This document shows positions 12,501 to 20,000 of a DNA stretch of 20,000 bases, piece by piece. Under the pieces are notes generated by a model, which was given only the letters and a program-made list of their open reading frames with translations, was not told the origin of the DNA and made no database searches. Source of the DNA: Armadillidium nasatum (taxonomy: Eukaryota > Arthropoda > Malacostraca > Isopoda > Armadillidiidae); NCBI GenBank assembly GCA_009176605.1, contig SEYY01004142.1, positions 1 to 20,000 of the forward strand, written 5' to 3'. Each line of letters opens with the position of its first letter. Position 1 is the stretch's first letter. Both the position numbers and the translations under genes were made by a program.

Positions 12501-13390
12501 CTCAATAAAAGAATAATATTAAATAACTATAAAATAGTGATAATATGAGAATATTATATATGATGTAACTCCTATGGCTATATGAATTATCTACTTCTTA
12601 AATCATATTAAATATTAATTCTTGTATGGATACATTCAATAGTTTATGAAATCAGGCAATCAAAGAGTCAAATTCTACTAGTGAGTATTAGACATTTTCT
12701 ATTTAATAATCCTTATATCTATCTATAATAGGTCATTAATACTCTTTTATTTTATATATACTCTATAATTAGTCTTTTTAACTACTTTCGTTCTTCTCTC
12801 ATACTATTCTCTTATTATAATTAACACTATTTTTATTAATATATCTTCTATGGTATTAATATCTCTACTAATATATATCTTCATTAGTTCTTACTAATAT
12901 ATAATACATATATACATTTACATGTATATATATTAAAGACACACAATAGTATTCTTATATAACTCGTCAACTTATATTACAATATTATATATATTATATG
13001 TATATCCTATATATATATATAATTAATATTATATATATATAAGTAGTATACATTTATCTCATATATATCATTGGTTATACATATTAATATAATATATACT
13101 CACTCTATTATTAATACTATAAGTTATATATATTATATTAATATATAAATAAATATTAAAGTGTATAATATCCTAGGTAATATTAATAATTAATGAGCAT
13201 AATAAAGCTCATAATTTTAAGTGTAGCGATATTATTCATTATAGATATGTTATTTAACTATGTAAATGAAAACTTATATTATTAACATTATAGATGAGGG
13301 TAGATCAATACTAAGTTATTATATATAAATTATTAATTTTATTATTTATCATATATAATTTAAATATAATATATCTATATAATATATGAG
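12501..13390. other. TA-dense, pyrimidine-skewed low-complexity sequence
   Basis: This is TA-dense like 4741-7440, but with the opposite skew: my hand count for 12721-12900 is about 28 C to 7 G on the plus strand. TATATA arrays recur near 12985-13060. No gene was seen. Confidence 0.5.
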
Positions 13391-14575
13391 ACTGCAGATA
13401 AGAGATCTAAATACGGGCTATTGGCTACGGCTTTACTATGATTCATACTATAACGAGTCTTATCATTAGTTTATATGATTCAGAAGAGATGAGTTAGATA
13501 ATAGAATAAATCACAAATGTTCCGGATATGGCTATCCTCGCGTCAAGATTTAATTACTACCTGATCACACTTATAGTTTATATTTTATCTCACGCTATTT
13601 ATCCTATATAAACGTCTACGGTACGTGACCCTATATACTTTGACGAAGTGGAGAGTTAGAGACGAGACGTGTCTATGATCTCTGAGCAATATACTCTAAC
13701 ACATCTATGCAGACAGTCCTGTGTATGGTAACATTTGTATGGTTCGATAGCAAATTTCTGTGATTTCACCTATCACTATAATATCAGTTAGTCAAGACGG
13801 AATAGTCTGACGATCAGATAATTACTCAGAGTATTCATTTCTGATTGAAGTATGCTTAATATTAATATTTTGTCACTTAGTACTCATGATGAATTATAAA
13901 CAAAGATAGACTAAATTGCGAGAGTCAGATAAATAATAAGAACATTATGAGAAGTTAGGAATTAACAGCTTTACCGGTAGATTGAGATCATTGTAGTACA
14001 TGTAATATCAGTATATATCGTTATTCATTTAGAAATATGTTCATAAGAGTTTATCGTTAGTGTGCAGCAACAAACTGGTAGAGTAATAGTGATGTTATCT
14101 TGTACGGATTTGCTGGTTTATGATATTAAATTCTTATCTTTAGTCTTTATTCATTACTTCTATTTATATTGAGGCTTATTATTAAATTCAGATGAGGAAT
14201 TCAGATTCCTCTCGCCACACCTTCGATAGTATAATAACTCGGTTGTCCGGTTCTATTTTTAGGTCTGGGAATAATGAACAAAATTTAAAAATGGGACACT
14301 ATTACTGATATTACTGAAATAAAATTTATTACTTCAGGTGTGATTCTTAATATAGTTTAAATAGACATATCCTTCTATATTTTTCACCTGGCTTATCATT
14401 ATCATTACTTATACTGAGTATATTTTGCCAACTATTACTTCCGGGATATGCTCTCATCTCATACTTGTACCACTCGTTGACTAATAGTTACTTTATCTAC
14501 TTGCGTACAGTACCTATATAATATATATATATATTAATATATATACTATATAATATATATATATATATACTCATT
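13391..14575. other. Mixed-complexity sequence, no gene seen
   Basis: The sequence has more balanced composition, with words such as GGGCTATTGGCTACGGC, but no frame stays open and nothing matches a known element. TA arrays near 14515-14570 close the region. Confidence 0.45.
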
Positions 14576-14670
14576 ATCAGTCTATCTCTTTCACTCCACC
14601 TCACCTGTATTTGCGGCGTCTCGAGTTCCTTAACGTCGCCTCATTCATATACTCGAGGACACGTTAAATT
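14576..14670. other. Short GC-richer island with two CTCGAG sites in inverted context
   Basis: About 90 bases of GC-richer, C-skewed sequence (TCCACCTCACC, GCGGCGTCTCGAG, AACGTCGCC). CTCGAGT near 14620 and ACTCGAG near 14651 are complementary and about 25 bases apart, so a short stem is possible. No tRNA or other RNA gene fits. Confidence 0.4.
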
Positions 14671-15254
14671 ATACTTTAGGTTACTTAATATTTTATTTAT
14701 ATTGGTAACTACTATACTATAATTATCTCCTTGTATTATATACCTATTATCAGATGCCCTACTATGTCATCGATAATAATACTTAGTACGATCTAGTTAT
14801 AATATATGATGACTATATTATATTTATTATGAGATCATAGTATATTTATATTTTATACGTTCTTTTCATATAATACTTATATTAGAAATCATTTATAATA
14901 TTTTCATATATTCATATTTAGACTTGCTTACTTTATATTTTATAATTTATTTAGTGATATATGCTAATTATAGATTCATCAAGTATGTGTATAATACCAT
15001 ATAATATACTCTAAATTGTCAGATAAATAATATTCTATATATCAATCATATTATATGATTATAAGGATAGTATACTAGTAATTAATATATATACATATAT
15101 TTATAATATTATTTATTCATCTAAGTATCACATAGTATATATATAATATATATAGTAGGTATAATATATGTACTATAATGATGAAAGTATTAGAAATATA
15201 TATATTTATTTATCTATTACAAGTGTATAATAGTAGTATTAATACCAATTATTA
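14671..15254. other. TA-dense, pyrimidine-skewed low-complexity sequence
   Basis: No gene was seen. The composition resembles 12501-13390. Confidence 0.5.
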
Positions 15255-15356
15255 ATATCCCTGGTCTGGGAATGAAAGATGATGGGTATGACGATGGCTC
15301 AGTGTGAGTACGTAGGGAGTATTGCGGTAAGATTTAGTGAGAAGATGCCATCATAC
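15255..15356. other. Isolated complex island with inverted repeats
   Basis: Roughly 100 bases of G-rich, complex sequence sit abruptly between A/T-only blocks. ATGATGG (15279-15285) pairs with CCATCAT (15348-15354), and GATGGC (15293-15298) pairs with GCCATC (15347-15352), so two alternative stems compete for the same right arm. Both are short and may be chance. No open frame or known RNA matches. Confidence 0.4.
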
Positions 15357-15672
15357 TATAATATATTTTATAATATATTAATATATATAATATTAAATTA
15401 ATTATATGTATTATTATATATTTATATATATATTAAATATAATATATATTATTATATATATCTATATATATATATAATTATAAATATATATATTATATAT
15501 ATTAATAATATAATATTATAATATATATAATATTAATTATAATATATATAATATATAATATTAATATATATAACATATAATAATATTAATATATATATAT
15601 TATATATATATAATAGATATATATATAATAATTATATATATATATATATAATATATTATATAATATATATAT

Positions 15673-15674
<2 letters not shown>
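15357..15674. repeat. Nearly pure A/T block of TATAAT / ATTAAT words
   Basis: About 320 bases with only a handful of G or C. It is made of short TA arrays punctuated by AAT/ATT slips and looks like a decayed (TA)n microsatellite. The minus-strand open frame at 15586-15798 is a translation of this block plus the T run. Confidence 0.8.

Positions 15675-15718
<44 letters not shown>
15675..15718. repeat. Poly-T run, 44 bases, at the edge of an A/T block
   Basis: The uninterrupted T run is preceded by TATAATATATATTA and followed by ATTATATTATATA. Confidence 0.93.
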
Positions 15719-15720
<2 letters not shown>

Positions 15721-16965
15721 TATATTATATATAAATATCTTTAAAAGTACCATATTTTTATTAATAGAAATATTTATTTTGACAAACACACACTGCACAA
15801 TACAAATAATACTTCAATTAGTATATCATAATTTATTTATCGTATAATTTTAAATTATAACATAACATCTTTAAAAATAGTTACTAATATTACCTATTAT
15901 ATATAATGAAAACAAACTCTTGGTTGATCTGATCTAATTCTTATTAAGATGTTTTAGTATCCTTTAAGAATATACTCAACCATCTTCTGTTGTCATTCCA
16001 CAATCCTTCGTAACCACTGTATCAGTTATGAGTGTGTAATGACCTATATTACAATCTATTTGAATGCTGGCTATTTCACTAAATTCTCTTTGTTGTTGCG
16101 GCTTAAACGAGGGTTAACAAAATCCATTTTGAATCCATATAAATATCTATGATTTATATGCCGAATAAATCTCAATTTATGATATTATCATAATATTATA
16201 TAGCAAAAAGTTATTTTGATAATTTTATTTAATAACTAATATGAATTTCTAATGTAATGAATCTCGGATGTTTAATTGGATTTTCTGACACTATAATACA
16301 TTTTGATGCTTTTTATTAATATCACTCATGCTTTCTATATCATATAACAATAATATTATAGTTGGTGAATCAAAATACTTTTTTCTGTATGTTATATTTT
16401 TGGAATCTGATATACTGATGAGGTTGGTCTGATACTTACAATTTTTATATCTTCCGGGAAAGATCGATAAACCAAAGATACTATTATCTATATTATACGC
16501 ACCTCTCTCACACTCACCTATTATATAATATTATGAGACTAATCTTAATAGAGTAACTCATTATCGTAATAACAGTCTTATTCAGATGAATATATCGACT
16601 AACCATTTTATGTTAAATTTATTTGGGCATTATACTCAATATTCCCTTATTAACTGAATAAGTTTATTATTATATCTTATTATTTATTAATTTATTATAT
16701 TTTCTTATTTTTAATTATTAAAAATAAAATCTAAATAATCCATGATATACTTATATAAATATATAATTTTTAGGTGACTTTACATAATTTCATTTTCAAC
16801 AGGTTTGTTTTATTTTTTGTTATATATATATAACGTATTTCTTGAGGATAATTCTATTCAAAAATATAAAATGATTAAAATCTTCTAGATTCACTGAACT
16901 TGAGATTAGAGATAATCAAGTATGCACTTATTAAATCAATTTATTTTTTATTATTAGAACTCAGT
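15719..16965. other. Unique AT-rich sequence, no gene seen
   Basis: This is ordinary mixed AT-rich DNA, with stops in every frame at short intervals. I looked for tRNA-like folds, transposase or reverse-transcriptase words and terminal inverted repeats and recognised none. Confidence 0.55.
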
Positions 16966-17990
<1,025 letters not shown>

Positions 17991-17991
17991 T

Positions 17992-18026
17992 ATAATAATA
18001 ATAATAATGATAATATATAATAATGC

Positions 18027-18067
<41 letters not shown>

Positions 18068-18069
18068 TA

Positions 18070-18114
<45 letters not shown>

Positions 18115-18138
18115 TAATAATAATAATAATAATAATAT
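17992..18138 (+). repeat. (AAT)n trinucleotide microsatellite
   Basis: Long stretches of AAT units on the plus strand with a few interruptions (near 18007-18030, 18065-18070 and 18109). The translated poly-Asn frame has no independent support. Confidence 0.95.
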
Positions 18139-18244
18139 AATTATAATATTAAAAATTGCTTCTGGCTCTTCGAAGATAAATTAAGAATTGTTGTAATCAT
18201 ACACGTATAACAATTATAAATAACACTTGTGGTTGGATATACGA

Positions 18245-18422
<178 letters not shown>

Positions 18423-18435
18423 CATATGTCTCCTC

Positions 18436-19588
18436 TAGTGGGCAAAAGCAAAGAGGTTTACCTATTTTCCCCAGAGTTGGGGAAAGGTCAGAAATCTGGT
18501 CGCTAATGCCCGACTTGACCCAATACAAGGAGTTTAAAAGTATGAAAGTGAATGGAAGTGGGATAACAAATAAAGGAGTATGCTCAAGACTATATCAGTA
18601 GAGTATATGAAAGATTGAGCATTGCGATTCAGTCTGGGCTAGGAGAGTTGGACACAGAAAGGAAGAAACTGTGTAGGAAGTCGTAACGCACGATCTCTTC
18701 TCAATGGAGGAGGTATGTGACGTGATGTTTCAGAAGAGCAGTATCCATTGTGTAACAGCGATAGTATAGAGAGAGTGAAGCAGTAATTCGACGGGTAGAA
18801 GGAGATTGCTGAGAGTTATTAAGAGCAAAAGAGTTTAAAAGACTAAAAGCCCTATACTACACCTTGTCGAGAAGAATAACCTCAGACCTGTGAGGCGTAC
18901 TCCATGAAGGGGCGAACAGCACCTATATAGAGAGCAAGGAACTGTGATAATGTAAAAAATTCATAAAGGAGCCTCAGAACGCAACCTCTTACAAGCTTGC
19001 TTAGAAAGAGAAGTAATGTGATCCTTGAAAGAAAGATCACGAGGAAAAGAAAAAACGATAATATTGAGGACAGACTTAGGTTTCAGGAGAATATTGAGGA
19101 CAGACGTAGGTTTTAGACATGTTTTTCGAAGATGGAGTCATAGTTGCGTGGAAGGTTGTGTTGAGTAGAAAGATAGAGGAACTGAGTGTTTGAAGCGTTG
19201 TAAATGATTTTTCTGCCTAAATTTGAAACGCACGAAAGATCTAAGGTCATTTGCTCCAAGGTTACCGTCAAGCAACAATTAATTGCTGTTGGGAGGGGGG
19301 TCTTTCAAATTGAAAGGAGCAATGAAGGGTGGAGTCATCGCCATGGGAGTTAATGGAAGACGAAGTAACAGAGAGAAGATCCTTGATGAAAATTGAAAAA
19401 AGAGTTGAAGATACGACAGATCACTGGGAAATACCACTATTTATAGATTTAAAGGAAGAACGGTGGCCATCAACAGCGTCTGCTATAGAACGACCGGAAA
19501 GGAAATCAGAAAGAATATCATAGATGGAAGAATAGACTCCGAACGAGGGAAGTTTAGAAATCAAAGCTTTGTGCCAGACACAATCGAA
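18436..19588 (-). pseudogene. 5'-truncated non-LTR retrotransposon reverse-transcriptase pseudogene, copy 2
   Basis: Reading leftward from 19588, the minus strand encodes most of the C-terminal half of a jockey/CR1-like reverse transcriptase, broken by stops and frameshifts. In order: [17 protein letters not shown] (palm entry); GRSIADAVDGHRSSFKSINSG; the GVPQG box degraded to GISQ plus a stop at 19423-19421; LFSIFIKDLLSVTSSS; the YADD active site as H-G-D-D (19345-19334); STLHCSFQFERPPSQQQL; after a frameshift, LALYIGAVRPFMEYASQV (about 18934-18880); and in another frame STRRITASLSLYYRCYT. The family's thumb-region order is preserved. The 5' half (endonuclease and the N-terminal part of the reverse transcriptase) is missing. 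The 3' boundary near 18436 is approximate. The element is dead. Copy 1 near the left end is a relative. Clade assignment is by eye. Confidence 0.9.
19061..19113. repeat. 30-bp tandem duplication inside the pseudogene
   Basis: ATATTGAGGACAGAC followed by T/GTAGGTTT occurs at 19061 and again at 19091, exactly 30 bases (ten codons) apart. The duplicated minus-strand reading therefore stays in phase. It duplicates the LSSI-type segment between the palm and thumb and is not part of the usual family sequence, so it most likely arose after insertion. Confidence 0.85.
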
Positions 19589-19863
<275 letters not shown>

Positions 19864-19872
19864 GTGTGTGTG
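19864..19872 (+). repeat. Short (GT)n run abutting the TA array
   Basis: GTGTGTGTG follows the TA array directly, making a compound TA/GT microsatellite. Confidence 0.8.
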
Positions 19873-20000
19873 AGAAAAGCTCATAAAAGGTAATTTATTA
19901 GTTTTTAAGCTCATCCCTTAAAGGTTTTCATAGATGTTAAAAACAAGAAAATATTCCTAACACTTAATTATGTGCTTCCTTTTCTGCATTTGAACTTTTT

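Noticed and set aside
13700..13760. GGTTCGATAGC as a tRNA T-arm
   Set aside because: No matching acceptor, D or anticodon stems could be found at the right distances.
19329..19523. 64-codon plus-strand open frame rich in Glu and Arg
   Set aside because: It is the antisense of the reverse-transcriptase pseudogene, whose minus-strand reading gives clear family motifs.

Overview
No intact protein-coding gene, tRNA or rRNA could be supported in this window. It looks like intergenic DNA from a eukaryote with a large, microsatellite-heavy, AT-rich genome. The only recognisable protein homology is to a non-LTR retrotransposon reverse transcriptase of the jockey/CR1-like type that is abundant in arthropods. 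That homology, together with very long (TA)n arrays, (AAT)n, (GA)n/(TC)n and poly-T tracts, suggests an arthropod, possibly a decapod crustacean. The taxonomic call is an inference from style and not a demonstrated identity.

Layout. 1-1818: AT-rich DNA with a 32-base A run, a short reverse-transcriptase fragment on the minus strand (copy 1, 366-602), and two (TA)n arrays (603-893 and 1168-1818). 1819-4370: AT-rich unique DNA holding an AAAAT array and a GC-rich GTGCG minisatellite with a 173-bp higher-order period (2876-3188). 4371-7860: ATT-rich and TA-dense low-complexity DNA with a 66-base T run, a 19-bp triple repeat, a long GA purine tract, a C-run block and a TC tract. 7860-8930: more complex DNA with a degenerate ~235-bp duplication. 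8930-15720: mostly TA-dense low-complexity DNA with four T runs (24-73 bases), each next to TA-rich sequence, plus a few more complex islands. 15720-16965: unique AT-rich DNA. 16966-17782: an almost pure A/T block running into a (TA)n array. 17783-20000: a small unique stretch with a perfect palindrome, an (AAT)n array, a (TA)n array, a 1.15-kb reverse-transcriptase pseudogene on the minus strand (copy 2, 18436-19588), another (TA)n array and a GT run.

The two reverse-transcriptase remnants belong to the same repeat family and overlap over about 240 bp. In both, the truncated 5' edge (in element orientation) runs directly into a long (TA)n array. Both have lost essential catalytic residues. 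Other window-scale signals are the sharp change of G/C strand skew between low-complexity zones, the recurring TA-T(n)-TA architecture, and the sequence-odd C-rich and G-rich blocks. I found no evidence for a new functional gene system. The most useful observations concern retroelement decay, microsatellite association and possible assembly-quality problems.
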